Positions 1 to 8,716 of a stretch of DNA of 44,311 nt are shown here, one piece after another; within the stretch, counting starts at the first letter, position 1, and each line of letters opens with the position of its first letter. The position numbers were made by a program, and so were the translations under genes. Location of the stretch: assembly GCF_025971945.1 (NCBI RefSeq), contig NZ_JAPDHW010000024.1, positions 1-44,311 on the forward strand. The letters are read 5' to 3'. A model generated the notes under the pieces. The model searched no databases. It was not told the origin of the DNA and saw only the letters and a list, made by a program, of their open reading frames with translations. The stretch comes from Chryseobacterium kimseyorum. GTDB taxonomy: Bacteria; Bacteroidota; Bacteroidia; Flavobacteriales; Weeksellaceae.

Positions 1-76
1 TATATGGTTTAAGTCTTATTTAGTTAATTTTTTTTAAGATTTAAATTACACAAATTCTTATATATTTTAATGGTTT

Positions 77-111
77 ATTTCTCCGGTACCGACGCCGGAG
101 AAATTTTTTTT
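77..111 (+). terminator. strong intrinsic terminator
   Basis: A perfect 10-bp stem (ATTTCTCCGG at 77-86, CCGGAGAAAT at 95-104) with an 8-nt loop runs directly into a T tract (104-111). Orientation is plus. The gene it ends must lie left of the window, because no plus-strand gene precedes it here. Confidence 0.85.
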
Positions 112-424
112 AATAGCAGTAATATCTGAATCATATTGATTTTCTTTGGGAGTTCCGACAGCATCACTGCAATTGATCAAACTCTTTCATCAATGCTGTC
201 ATATTAATCTGCAAACTGAGTATAAGTTGTATTGTCTTTTCAGTAATAACAAAACTATAATGAATATGTATATTGAAGGTTTTTTTCGAAATTTAATCTT
301 ATTATAAGTCCGGAGCACTAAATTAGAAAAAACTGCGTAAAGACTTGCAGATTCAGAACTGCACTACAAATTATTTTTGGAATGGGACTATGCATTTTTC
401 CAAGAGCAGTAGATGTAACGATAA

Positions 425-550
425 TTGTTAAAAGCACAAATACCCCATCTCGACTGGAAAATTGCGGCATATTTTAAAATTGGTTCAACAATTAGGTCAG
501 ATGAAGAGGTAAATCAATTTGTGAAGATTTGCTTTGCAAAAAAAGAATGA
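425..550 (+). pseudogene. short protein-like fragment, probably a gene remnant
   Basis: A 41-codon frame from a TTG to a TGA reads like real protein (it contains PHLDWKIAAYFKIGS and SDEEVNQFVKICFAKKE). Its frame is closed just upstream by stops, and no RBS or ATG is evident. I read it as the C-terminal tail of a lost gene. The hairpin at 656-689 may have been its terminator. No family was recognised. Confidence 0.3.
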
Positions 551-655
551 ATAACTTTAATTTCAGTTAGGTATAGAAGCTCATGCATACAAACAACCTA
601 ATATCGACTGACTAGTAAAGATAATTAAAAATAATACATACGACGTTTATAAAAT

Positions 656-690
656 AAGAAAAGACTCCCTCTAAAAGGAGTCTCTTCTTA
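656..690 (+). terminator. hairpin, probable terminator
   Basis: AAGAAAAGACTCC (656-668) pairs with GGAGTCTCTTCTT (677-689) with one mismatch around an 8-nt loop. The 7-bp core AGACTCC/GGAGTCT is perfect. No intact plus-strand gene precedes it, so it is orphaned. Confidence 0.55.
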
Positions 691-984
691 ATCCACAAAA
701 TTATCATAGTTCTTATACTATAAAATATAATTTAAAACACCTATCCTCAAATTTGATGCCATAATCTTAACACCATCTATATACAGCGTGGTGATTTTCA
801 TAGGGATTCGGTTCTTAAAGGGCAATGAAAGTGATTTATATTTTGCGGAAATTAATTCTCGTTAAAAGTGAGATCATCGATCCGAGCTCATTGGTGGTCT
901 AACCGATTGGTACGGAATATTACTTCTGCAAGGAGGAAGGAATACACCGAACGTTTAAATTGAAATGTACACCGGCAGAATATT

Positions 985-1596
985 TTACAAGGTTTTAACT
1001 CCTTTATTCTTTACATATTTTGAGTCGTTAACAAAAAAACGTAGAGGCAGTGCTGCATGTTCCTCGGCATAATCAATTCCAATCCTTGCAGCTTTCGAAA
1101 TTTGAGATGATTGATATGTTATGCTGTGATCTTCAATCCATATGCGATTTTGGGTCAGATCCTGCCTGTTAAACGAAAGATCTAATCCCAAAGCTTTTGT
1201 AAGTGACCCGGGTCCTGACGATATTGCCGTTTTATTTGCCGGCATTTTTCGTCTTGTTTCCATTTCTGCAATACCTTGAAAAGGTTCAATACTTCTAACG
1301 AGGACACATTTAGGATCACCTTCAATCGAAGTAACGATATTCAAAAGATGATGAATGCCATAACATAAATAAACATAGGTCAAACCACCTTTGCTGTACA
1401 TAACTTCAGTTCTTGAAGTACGGCGGTTTCCGTAAGCATGAGAAGCTTTATCCTCAATTCCAAAGTACGCCTCTGTTTCCACTATTATGCCCGCTGTAAT
1501 AATTTCGTTGACCTGCGTAAAAAGGATTTTGCCTAACAGATCTTCTGCTAGAAATTGAACGTCTGTATTAGAATAGTATTCAGATGGAAGAATCAT
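985..1596 (-). CDS. DNA-3-methyladenine glycosylase (AAG/MPG family)
   Basis: Removes alkylated bases such as 3-methyladenine from DNA, the first step of base excision repair, in the cytoplasm. The 203-aa length is usual for bacterial members. The family signature is clear: VETEAY at residues 39-44 supplies the catalytic Glu42 and the intercalating-type Tyr44, followed by the conserved ED..SHA segment with His53, then the YVYLCYGIHHLLNIV core. The ATG at 1596 gives the normal N-terminus beginning just before the segment that leads into LAEDLLGK. It stands alone between a gene-poor region and an outer-membrane protein gene on the same strand, about 90 bp away. The family identification is secure; the exact substrate range is not readable from sequence. 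Confidence 0.93.
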   Translation of the reverse strand: MILPSEYYSNTDVQFLAEDLLGKILFTQVNEIITAGIIVETEAYFGIEDKASHAYGNRRTSRTEVMYSKGGLTYVYLCYGIHHLLNIVTSIEGDPKCVLVRSIEPFQGIAEMETRRKMPANKTAISSGPGSLTKALGLDLSFNRQDLTQNRIWIEDHSITYQSSQISKAARIGIDYAEEHAALPLRFFVNDSKYVKNKGVKTL

Positions 1597-1686
1597 GTTG
1601 AAGTGAAATGTGGATACATATTATTTATAAACTTTTACAAGCCATTATTTTTTTCCTGATCTGAAGAGCCTGCTGACGATCTAAAA

Positions 1687-2532
1687 TTATAGTCGATATG
1701 AAGCTCCTACAAAATAATGTTTATCTGCTGTGTGCTGCAAACCATAATTTAATCCTGCGTCGAGTTTAAAATCTTTTATGATTTCAACCTGAATAGCGGC
1801 ATTAATAAAATTTGAAAATTGATGGGCTTTAAAGTCATAGGTATAATAAGTTTCTGCAATGCCATCCATTCCCTTTACGATCGGATGACTAATGGTGAGG
1901 GTCTGCAAAAACTCAGTATGCATTGTCGGCTGGCTTTGATCTTTTAATCGATCCAATTCCATTTGAAAACCCAACTTCCATTCTCCTGGCAGATGGTAAG
2001 ACATAGGTATGATAAGTCCGGCTTCGAGGCGGCTGTCATCTTCGAATGTTAATATAGGCACTCTAACGTAGGGGAGTATTGCCAATGCAAAATCTCCCTT
2101 ACTGTTTCCGATCAGATTCTGTTTAATACGAAGGGTTAGATCCCCGTGTCCCTGATTTATATCCTCGGTGCCGGATTCTAGTTCTTTTTCATTTTCGATT
2201 CCATAAGTCTGATAACCAATCTGTATAGCCGTGTTTGCGGTAATTCCTATCTTCAGGTTCATCTGATTAATCAATAAAGTATGCGTTTGTGCTGTTTCAG
2301 TTTGCACTCTTTCCCACTGGATGAAGTCAGCCTCTAACTGAAAGTGTCCTGCATCGACCGTAATGGGAGATTCGGTAACATCCGGGCGATCGGTTTCCAT
2401 CTCACGCATTAACACTGTAGGAACAGGATTGAAAATTGAGAAATGATCCTGTTCTTTCTCCTGTGCATGGCAAGCAATAGATGCACATAAGCTTATTAAG
2501 ATGGCTGTATAAATCTGGTATGAGTGATTCAT
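1687..2532 (-). CDS. outer-membrane transporter-like protein (phenol MetA-pathway family)
   Basis: A secreted protein of 281 aa from the ATG at 2532; a TTG 21 bp upstream would extend it but puts extra residues before the signal peptide. A hydrophobic signal segment (ILISLCASIACHA) precedes a cleavage-like AHAQ-type site. The mature part has alternating beta-strand character and the ETDRPDVTESP stretch typical of the 'putative MetA-pathway of phenol degradation' beta-barrel family. Family members are outer-membrane proteins with poorly known cargo; phenol itself should not be inferred. It ends in an aromatic-then-basic terminus (GASYRL) as expected for a barrel strand. It is divergent from the DUF892 gene, sharing a roughly 130-bp intergenic region. 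Confidence 0.7.
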   Translation of the reverse strand: MNHSYQIYTAILISLCASIACHAQEKEQDHFSIFNPVPTVLMREMETDRPDVTESPITVDAGHFQLEADFIQWERVQTETAQTHTLLINQMNLKIGITANTAIQIGYQTYGIENEKELESGTEDINQGHGDLTLRIKQNLIGNSKGDFALAILPYVRVPILTFEDDSRLEAGLIIPMSYHLPGEWKLGFQMELDRLKDQSQPTMHTEFLQTLTISHPIVKGMDGIAETYYTYDFKAHQFSNFINAAIQVEIIKDFKLDAGLNYGLQHTADKHYFVGASYRL

Positions 2533-2659
2533 CGTTTTTTTAACACAGTACAAATTTCGTACTACTCAATAAAATATCTTAAAATGAGGTCGCAAAAAAA
2601 ATTGTTAAGGTATCTTATTTGTAGTAATAACTTTATTATAACCCAAAATCACTTACATT

Positions 2660-3214
2660 ATGAAAACAACAGACAAAAAATACACAGCAGGAAAAGTGAA
2701 GGCAAAATCTTCAGCAGCTGACGGATTGAGAGAACTTTTTATTGATGAATTAAAGGACATCATCTATGCGGAAAGAGCTTTACTCAAAGCTCTGCCGAAG
2801 ATGGCTAAAAATGCTACAGAACCCAAATTGATTGCTGCTATTGAAGAACATGTTGTAGTTACCGAAGGTCAGGTGCAGAGGCTGGACAAGATCTTTGAAA
2901 TTCTGGGAGAATCGAACCGTGGCAAAAAATGTGACGCGATGGAAGGACTTATTAAAGAAGGCGAGAGCATTTTGGAAGATACGGAGGAGGGACCTGTTAG
3001 AGATGCCGGAATTATTTCTGCATCCCAGAAAATTGAACATTATGAGATTGCTTCCTACGGAACGTTAGTAGCTTTTGCAAAAACGCTTGGTGAAGATGAA
3101 GTGTCGTCGTTGCTTGAGGAGACTCTCGCTGAAGAAAAAGAGGCTGATATGTTGCTGAGCGATTCCGCATACAACTCGATTAATTTTGAAGCTTCTCAGG
3201 AAGACAGTGAGTAA
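2660..3214 (+). CDS. ferritin-like DUF892 (YciE/YciF-type) stress protein
   Basis: A 184-aa cytoplasmic four-helix protein. The N-terminal 25 residues are Lys/Ser/Ala-rich and probably disordered; the DUF892 domain runs from about residue 24 (LRELFIDELKDIIYAE) to the end. Typical family signatures are present: the E-A-L-P-KMA helix, EEH, the CDAMEGLIKEGE segment, QKIEHYEIASYGTL, and a final Glu/Asp-rich helix. Such proteins fold like ferritins and are usually induced by envelope, osmotic or oxidative stress, but their reaction is unsettled. It leads a run of stress-type genes (flavoprotein, cyanophycinase, CinA-like, SDR) and is followed by a strong terminator. The ATG at 2660 fits the start of the Lys-rich leader. 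Confidence 0.88.
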   Translation: MKTTDKKYTAGKVKAKSSAADGLRELFIDELKDIIYAERALLKALPKMAKNATEPKLIAAIEEHVVVTEGQVQRLDKIFEILGESNRGKKCDAMEGLIKEGESILEDTEEGPVRDAGIISASQKIEHYEIASYGTLVAFAKTLGEDEVSSLLEETLAEEKEADMLLSDSAYNSINFEASQEDSE

Positions 3215-3221
3215 ATAAAAT

Positions 3222-3250
3222 AAATCAGACTGCTAACTGCAGTCTGATTT
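3222..3250. terminator. bidirectional terminator between convergent genes
   Basis: A perfect 12-bp stem (AAATCAGACTGC at 3222-3233, GCAGTCTGATTT at 3239-3250) with a 5-nt loop sits between the stop of the DUF892 gene and the stop of the convergent flavoprotein gene. Being A-rich on one side and T-rich on the other, it can serve both strands. Confidence 0.85.
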
Positions 3251-3283
3251 GTTATAATCAATATTATTTCAAAATACTTTCCA

Positions 3284-4198
3284 TTACGTAAAAGATTCAT
3301 CGACTAATTCCTGATTGACCATCGCGCCTGCAAGATTTCCGGTGTAAACTGCTTTCGCTATAGACCGCATCGCTGAAGAATTATCGCCACAAGCATAAAT
3401 TCCAGGCACATTGGTTCTTTGGCTGTGGTCAATCTTTATCAAACCTTTTTCGGTATAATGTAACTCAAAATGTGCCAATAGTTCAGCACATTGTTGTTGC
3501 CAGTCAATAATAGCATACATTACTTCAGAAGATATTTTGCTCTCATCCTTAAATGTTACTTGCATTATCATATTATCATGGTGGAGTAATTTTTCGACTT
3601 CGACATCCTTTATTGCAACATTTTTTATTTCTAAAACAGCGAGCTGGCTTTCTGTGAATTTTGCTTTGCCATCAGTTAAGATAGATAAATCATTTGTTAA
3701 GTTCAAGACAATTCCTGCCATATGATATGCAGGATCACCATTTCCCAATATCACTGTTTTTTTGTTCCTATATTCGTGCCCGTGACAGTATGGGCAGTGA
3801 ATAACGGATCTGCCCCAACATTCCTGGAAACCTTCAATATCAGGCAGTAGATCTATAACGCCAGTCGCCAGAATAATCTTTTTAGTGGAGTAGGACTTAC
3901 AAGATTGGGTATTTATGGTAAACCCATTTTCGGCTTTTTTTCCACTAATAGCAAGATCTTTTACTAACCGGACTGTGCGATACTTAAGCACTTTTTTCAA
4001 GATTTCGGTGTATACCTGATTTCTGTCATCACCATCGTTTGGTAAAAAATTATGTGATTCATTAGCAAAACGGTTACAGGGCTTGCCGTCATTGATAATT
4101 AAAACTTTTCGTGCCATTCGTGCAAGGGCTAAAGCGGCTGATAACCCTGAATAGCTTCCGCCAACTATAATTACTTCAAAATTTTCCACGGTGTTCAT
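3284..4198 (-). CDS. thioredoxin-reductase-like FAD/NAD(P) oxidoreductase
   Basis: A 304-aa flavoprotein of the TrxB-like class. The FAD-binding Rossmann motif IVGGSYSGLSAA lies at residues 11-22, the redox-active CPYC at 135-138, the second nucleotide-binding GNGDPAY around 152-158, and the FAD-contacting ACGDNS near the C-terminus. This is the low-molecular-weight thioredoxin reductase layout, but no thioredoxin gene is adjacent, and many such stand-alone paralogues act on other partners, so it is not named trxB. The start is ATG at 4198. It converges on the DUF892 gene and diverges from the cyanophycinase, placing it inside the stress cluster. A role in thiol redox balance is inference. 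Confidence 0.85.
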   Translation of the reverse strand: MNTVENFEVIIVGGSYSGLSAALALARMARKVLIINDGKPCNRFANESHNFLPNDGDDRNQVYTEILKKVLKYRTVRLVKDLAISGKKAENGFTINTQSCKSYSTKKIILATGVIDLLPDIEGFQECWGRSVIHCPYCHGHEYRNKKTVILGNGDPAYHMAGIVLNLTNDLSILTDGKAKFTESQLAVLEIKNVAIKDVEVEKLLHHDNMIMQVTFKDESKISSEVMYAIIDWQQQCAELLAHFELHYTEKGLIKIDHSQRTNVPGIYACGDNSSAMRSIAKAVYTGNLAGAMVNQELVDESFT

Positions 4199-4444
4199 AT
4201 TAAGATTTTAGTGTTATTTGGTGAAAAGACTGACCCAGCAGCATCTCCACAATACTACAAATCACAGAGGACTTGAAATGTGACCATGGTCATATAAGAA
4301 AGTTACCAATAAAAAATTTTGAAGATGGTGATTATCATCATATAATCTTGACCTTTCTCCTTGTAGTTTTGTTCATCTGCTTAAAGGAAACTGTTAAGTA
4401 TAGAAAGCGAAATAAATCCACATATCAAATATCACATATCAAAT

Positions 4445-5314
4445 ATGAATGTTAAAGGAAAATTACTGATTATCGGAGGCAAAGAAGACAGAAGCGATAA
4501 TCATATTGAAATGAAAGAGAGCAATAAAAACTTTTCACCTCTTGAAATTCTTAAACTTCTGGCAGACTCTAAGAAGGACCGGATTGAAGTCATCACAACT
4601 GCAAGTTCAGAACCGGAGGATTTGGTAAAGAGCTACAAGGAAACTTTTTCCAGAATAGGTTTTAGCAACTTTGGTTTCATGCATATCGGAGGTGACTCTG
4701 ATGACGAGAGCTATATCCAACGGGTTCGCGAATCAAAGACTGTTTTTTTTACCGGTGGAGACCAGAATAAGATCTGTGAAAAACTTCTGAAGTCTCCGAT
4801 AAAGGAAGTTTTAAAGGAAAAATATATGCTTGAAGAAGATTTCATGATTGCAGGAACGAGTGCAGGAGCCATGTGCATGCCGGAAATCATCATCAGTGAA
4901 GCTGAAAACGGTGAAGCCATGATCAATAATGATCTTGAAGTGGGTAAGGGTCTTGGCCTTTTGACCAATGCATTGGTTGATACTCATTTCGTTCATAGAG
5001 GAAGATTTGGAAGATTAGCGCATACGGTATTAAAAAACCAGGAATTGTATGGTCTGGGACTTGGGGAAGATACAGCACTGCTCATTAAAAACGGAAATCA
5101 CGCTGTGTGCAAGGGCTCAGGAATGGTGATCATCATCAGCGCAAAAAATGTCGTTCAAACTAACGTAGAAACCGCAGGTGAAAATTGTCCGATTTACGCA
5201 GAAAATTTACAGATACATCTTTTGACGGACGGTTGTGCCTTTAACTTAACTGACGGGTCGATGACTGCAGCAGACTGCTCGGAGAAAGTTGATCATCAAA
5301 ATAGAGACAATTAA
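4445..5314 (+). CDS. cyanophycinase (peptidase S51 family)
   Basis: Predicted to hydrolyse beta-aspartyl-arginine bonds of cyanophycin or related peptides. The 289-aa chain shows the S51 layout: an N-terminal GKLLIIGGKED strand, FTGGDQ at residues 102-107, the nucleophile elbow GTSAGA with Ser139, a DTHFVHRGRFGRL segment, and GEDTALLI. No cyanophycin synthetase is visible here, so the substrate in this organism may be scavenged material or another isopeptide. Cyanophycinase without synthetase is common in Bacteroidota. Its 3' end runs past the first possible (TTG) start of the next gene, but the likelier ATG of the cinA-like gene is 13 bp downstream, so the two are probably one transcript. 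The ATG at 4445 was chosen for its match to the family N-terminus. Confidence 0.88.
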   Translation: MNVKGKLLIIGGKEDRSDNHIEMKESNKNFSPLEILKLLADSKKDRIEVITTASSEPEDLVKSYKETFSRIGFSNFGFMHIGGDSDDESYIQRVRESKTVFFTGGDQNKICEKLLKSPIKEVLKEKYMLEEDFMIAGTSAGAMCMPEIIISEAENGEAMINNDLEVGKGLGLLTNALVDTHFVHRGRFGRLAHTVLKNQELYGLGLGEDTALLIKNGNHAVCKGSGMVIIISAKNVVQTNVETAGENCPIYAENLQIHLLTDGCAFNLTDGSMTAADCSEKVDHQNRDN

Positions 5315-5327
5315 AAGCAAAGTAGTT

Positions 5328-5882
5328 ATGATGAATTCAGACCTGACAGAGAATTTTGCAGAACAACAGCCCTTTGTACAGTCATTTAGTGGCCCTCTGA
5401 CTCAACTGGAACATGTGTTTAAAGAAATAGAGAGCCGTCTTATTTCACGTGGGGAAACTGTTTCAACCGCGGAAAGCGTTACCGCGGGCTTTCTTCAGTT
5501 TTCCTTTTCACAAATGAAAGACGCATCGAAATTTTTCGAAGGTGGAATGACTGTGTATACTTTAAAAGAAAAAGTAAAGCTTCTTAAGGTTGACCAAGAT
5601 GAGGCATCTCAATGTGACTGTGTATCTGCCCATATTGCTGAAACCATGGCAATCAATGTTGCGAAGTTGTATGATACGGATTGGTCAATAGCAGTCACTG
5701 GCTATGCAAATCCAGTCGAAGAATCACAAGGGAATTTGTTTGCCTTTTATTCCATTTCGTATCAGGGAAACATCATAGTCAGTGAAAGGATTGACTTAGC
5801 TATAGACACTCAATCCATCGATGCTCAGGTTGCCTACACTCATTCTATATTTGAACGTTTCGAACTGCAGCTAAATCGTTGA
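5328..5882 (+). CDS. CinA C-terminal-domain protein (nicotinamide-nucleotide amidase family)
   Basis: The family is known for deamidating NMN to nicotinate mononucleotide (PncC activity), a pyridine-nucleotide recycling step, and is also tied to competence and damage induction in other bacteria. From ATG 5328 the product is 184 aa, the size of a stand-alone CinA C-terminal domain with a 25-residue leader. The signature TAESVTAG replaces the commoner TAESCTGG; the catalytic Ser is kept. FEGGMTVYTLKEKVKLL matches the family's GGI.aYs...K..LL strand, and AVTGYANP matches AvTGiAGP with weak conservation. A longer reading from TTG 5289 would overlap the cyanophycinase. Because several signature residues differ, amidase activity should not be taken for granted. 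Confidence 0.82.
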   Translation: MMNSDLTENFAEQQPFVQSFSGPLTQLEHVFKEIESRLISRGETVSTAESVTAGFLQFSFSQMKDASKFFEGGMTVYTLKEKVKLLKVDQDEASQCDCVSAHIAETMAINVAKLYDTDWSIAVTGYANPVEESQGNLFAFYSISYQGNIIVSERIDLAIDTQSIDAQVAYTHSIFERFELQLNR

Positions 5883-5936
5883 GCCGAACTTTCAATGACC
5901 CAAAAAATTACCAGGACCCAATATTATTAAATAATT

Positions 5937-6689
5937 ATGAAAAATTTACAACTAGATAATAAATCGGTACTTATCACAGGTGCAAACACAGGAATCGGCA
6001 AAGCTGTTGCATTACTTTTTGCGAAGGAAGGTGCCAATATTTCATTTATCCATTTCGGAGATGATGAAAACGCGAATAAGACAAAGGATGAAATTGTAGC
6101 CCTCGGAAAAAGATCTATTTCGTTCGACGGGGATGTCAGCAACAATCAATTTATTCAGGATGTCGTGTCAAAAACTGTTGATGAGTTTGGAACCATTGAT
6201 ATCTTAGTGAATAATGCCGGAACGCAGGTTCCATGTGATAACATTGAAAATATTAGAGAGGAAGATATCAGACAGACCTTTGATTCCAATATTATTGGAA
6301 TGATTTTACTCACTAAAGCTGTATTTCCATTTTTAAAGCAAGGCAGTGCAATCATCAACACCACTTCAGCAACGGCCTATCTAGGCCATGAAGCACTTTT
6401 AGATTATTCCGCCACTAAAGGGGCTATTGTATCTTTTACACGATCATTGGCTCTGCAGTCTAAACCGAAAGGCATCCGAGTCAATGCAGTTGCGCCCGGG
6501 CCAGTAGCAACGCCGCTCACTGAAGAAACCTTCGGAGAAGAAGAAGACGACGGAAGCAAACCACCTTTTGAACGCAATGCCTCCACAGAAGAAATCGCGG
6601 CAAGCTTCCTGTTTCTGGCATCAGAAAATGCCTGTCAGATAACAGGGCAGGTTTTACATCCTAATGGAGGCATCATTGTTAACGGTTAA
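5937..6689 (+). CDS. SDR family NAD(P)-dependent oxidoreductase
   Basis: A classical short-chain dehydrogenase/reductase of 250 aa. It carries TGANTGIG at residues 14-21 for cofactor binding, NNAG at 92-95, a catalytic Ser near 144, and Tyr157-x3-Lys161 (YSATK). The PGPVATPL segment follows, and the C-terminus (GQVLHPNGGIIVNG) matches the large general-stress SDR group (YhdF/YgfF-like). The substrate is unknown. It lies 54 bp after the CinA-like gene on the same strand and probably ends the stress cluster. An acidic EEEDDG loop around residue 204 replaces the usual substrate-lid sequence, which the family often tolerates. The start is ATG at 5937. Confidence 0.9.
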   Translation: MKNLQLDNKSVLITGANTGIGKAVALLFAKEGANISFIHFGDDENANKTKDEIVALGKRSISFDGDVSNNQFIQDVVSKTVDEFGTIDILVNNAGTQVPCDNIENIREEDIRQTFDSNIIGMILLTKAVFPFLKQGSAIINTTSATAYLGHEALLDYSATKGAIVSFTRSLALQSKPKGIRVNAVAPGPVATPLTEETFGEEEDDGSKPPFERNASTEEIAASFLFLASENACQITGQVLHPNGGIIVNG

Positions 6690-7000
6690 TTCTTAGCATA
6701 CTTAACTTAAAATTAATCATCTAGATTTCTTGCTTTGCGAAATCATCTTTTTACATTTTTTTAATTACAAATATTTAAAAAAAATCTAAAAACGAGAAAT
6801 TTAAGCAGTTGTGGGACTTATTCATAAATTTTTTAATCAATAATAGAATTCGGTATACTATGAACATTTATTTAAAATAAGACGATCTTTTGATATTCTT
6901 AATATGGTACAATGGGGATAATGCTTTTCAAATGTTCAGTACAAATGGATGCTGGCTTGGTTATTGTAAATATTTTATATACAACTTCAAATTCTACAAT
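6690..7000. other. intergenic, AT-rich
   Basis: About 310 bp without a gene. A possible upstream extension of the next small gene is read from 6890, but it lacks protein character. No clear terminator hairpin was seen. Confidence 0.5.
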
Positions 7001-7261
7001 ATGGAAATTACTTTTGATCTTAAGGAAGACCTTATTACCCATACGAAGTTAATTGAAAACATTGAGGTAGTTTATAAGAGAAAAAAGAGGTATCGTGGTG
7101 AATTGTCTCGCGTAAAATTTGTTCCATTTGAGGTGCAAATACTAGATGAGAAAGGCAAAACAGGAGATCCTGAACATGTCATAGATTTTGACCTTGCACA
7201 ACAGATAACTTTAACATTTTTTGATGGTACTGTCAAGACTTATCAGGATGAAATAAAATAA
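7001..7261 (+). CDS. small hypothetical protein (86 aa)
   Basis: Not recognised. Starting at the ATG at 7001 gives an 86-aa charged, soluble protein with no signal peptide or membrane segment; the open frame extends upstream to 6890, but that part is hydrophobic, aromatic-rich and unlike the rest. The sequence alternates charged and beta-type segments (a Lys/Arg patch KRKKRYRGE, then VKFVPFEVQI, then ITLTFFDGTVKTYQ), suggesting a small beta-rich fold. It precedes the SpoIIAA-like gene by about 90 bp in the same direction and could share its transcript. Confidence 0.55.
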   Translation: MEITFDLKEDLITHTKLIENIEVVYKRKKRYRGELSRVKFVPFEVQILDEKGKTGDPEHVIDFDLAQQITLTFFDGTVKTYQDEIK

Positions 7262-7348
7262 TTTATTTTACAATTTATTTTCGTACAGTTAAACCATAAT
7301 TTATTGGTTTAATATTTGCTCAGCTTTTTTACACCAATAATACACGAT

Positions 7349-7726
7349 ATGATCACTTTACTTAACGACGCTCCCGAAAATGTTGCGGCTTTCAACGCCA
7401 GCGGCGATATCAATCAACTAGATTTTGAAAATATCATCATTCCCCACATTGCAAAAAAAGTTGCAAAATATAATGAACTGAATTACCTAATTTACCTCAA
7501 TGCAGACGCTCCACAAAATGATGTAAATCTTTGGCTCTCTAACTCACTATCAAAACTGAATGACTTTTCACACTGCAATCGTGCTGCCATCATCAGTGAC
7601 GATTCCAGACTTCAAGAAGCTATGCCTTTTCCCATCCATAGTATTAAAATCTTTCCGAAGGACAAAGTATACAATGCAATGTTTTGGTGCAACAACGGCA
7701 CTGAACTTGAGACTGGTAAAAGTTGA
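7349..7726 (+). CDS. SpoIIAA-like / STAS-SEC14 domain protein
   Basis: A 125-aa cytoplasmic protein matching the SpoIIAA-like family in overall pattern: an N-terminal beta strand with FNASGDI, a DFENIIIPHI helix, LNYLIYLN strand, an acidic helix, AAIISDD strand and a final IKIFPKDKVYNAMFW helix. Family members are typically about 120 aa, which favours the ATG at 7349 over the TTG at 7316. Most lack the phosphorylatable Ser of true anti-anti-sigma factors, and their function is unknown. A probable terminator follows at 7787-7817. Recognition rests on pattern, not on a unique motif. Confidence 0.65.
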   Translation: MITLLNDAPENVAAFNASGDINQLDFENIIIPHIAKKVAKYNELNYLIYLNADAPQNDVNLWLSNSLSKLNDFSHCNRAAIISDDSRLQEAMPFPIHSIKIFPKDKVYNAMFWCNNGTELETGKS

Positions 7727-7786
7727 GTATTTAGCTCAACGTAAGATTACCTTCTGACAAATTAAAGTTCTCTTTCAATATTATTC

Positions 7787-7817
7787 AACTCTCCGAGATC
7801 TATGACTTTGGAGAGTT
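7787..7817 (+). terminator. probable terminator
   Basis: AACTCTCC (7787-7794) pairs with GGAGAGTT (7810-7817), with a 15-nt loop whose ends partly pair. It follows the SpoIIAA-like gene by 60 bp. The T tract is short. Confidence 0.5.
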
Positions 7818-8716
7818 TCTGAATCCAGGATATCTAAAAGGTTGATTTACTGCATTGGAACATATTACTGCGCTGTAAAAATCGCACGTTTAAAGTAATG
7901 AATTTAATATAGGAAAATACCTGTCTGCAGTTCTGAGAGGTACACTGTTAGCATGAGTATTATAAAATTAGTTATAGAAATTCTTTTACAATTGTTAATC
8001 GCATAAACATTAGCTAAAGACAATCTGATTGCTTGCTTAAGAGCTAAAAAAACTCCTGAAAACTATTGTCCTCAAGAGTTGATAAAATATAACTTAAATA
8101 CTTTATTCTGCCGTTCTTTCCAGGCTCTCAAATTTGCCGTACTTACACTAGGATGAGAAATAAGAAATAATTGTAGAATTTTGACAATATTTCTTAATCA
8201 AAATGCAAATTTCACAAAATTTTAGATATAATTTGATTGCAACTTCTAGAGCATTTAGAATCATTGAACCAAAACCGATTTTTAACTGATTTACTTCATT
8301 GACATAACTGTTCTGTCAGATGTAATAATTTTAATCCTGTTTTTTAATATCTTAAGAATGGAAGGCGCAAACCATCAGCCAACCATACTCATTGAGTTAC
8401 GGTTGATATTTCTCAAAATGAGCGGTAATTTTTTTTCAGGAGAGTCCGTTGGAATATTTTGAGCAAAAATATTAATGAACATTCGGATCAAAAATTTATT
8501 TGTGTTCTTATGATCGCAGAGGAAGTTATAAAGTCGATAAATTAAACAGTGATTATTGAAGATTGTAAAATTGAAATGTAGTATGATCCAAAACATAAAT
8601 CTCTTCAGGTAGATGTTATAAATTTATAACTGTTTAATGTCAACGATATGCCATCTAACTGCAGATTTGCGAGAGTTAACATTACTATTCAATACACCAA
8701 TCACAAAAATAAATAT
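7818..8716. other. gene-free stretch with weak coding remnants
   Basis: About 900 bp with no intact gene. A weak hairpin (8051-8059 with 8072-8080) is present. Around 8448-8550 the plus strand reads like decayed protein (for example FICVLMIAEEVIKSIN before a stop). No family was identified. Confidence 0.4.

Larger units (their letters stand above)
1..984. other. gene-poor left edge
   Basis: No intact gene of convincing length is visible. It holds a strong terminator (77-104), a second hairpin (656-689) and one short protein-like stretch (425-550). The terminators suggest that genes once ended here, or end just left of the window. Confidence 0.6.

Noticed and set aside
2524..2721. 65-aa frame overlapping the DUF892 start
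   Set aside because: It overlaps the strongly supported DUF892 gene in another frame and has biased Asn/Ile/Tyr composition.
4273..4455. 60-aa plus-strand frame before the cyanophycinase gene
   Set aside because: It needs a TTG start, overlaps the cyanophycinase start, and its single hydrophobic stretch in AT-rich DNA matches nothing; more likely non-coding leader.
8375..8596. 73-aa minus-strand frame
   Set aside because: Composition is typical of antisense AT-rich DNA, with no start context or family pattern.
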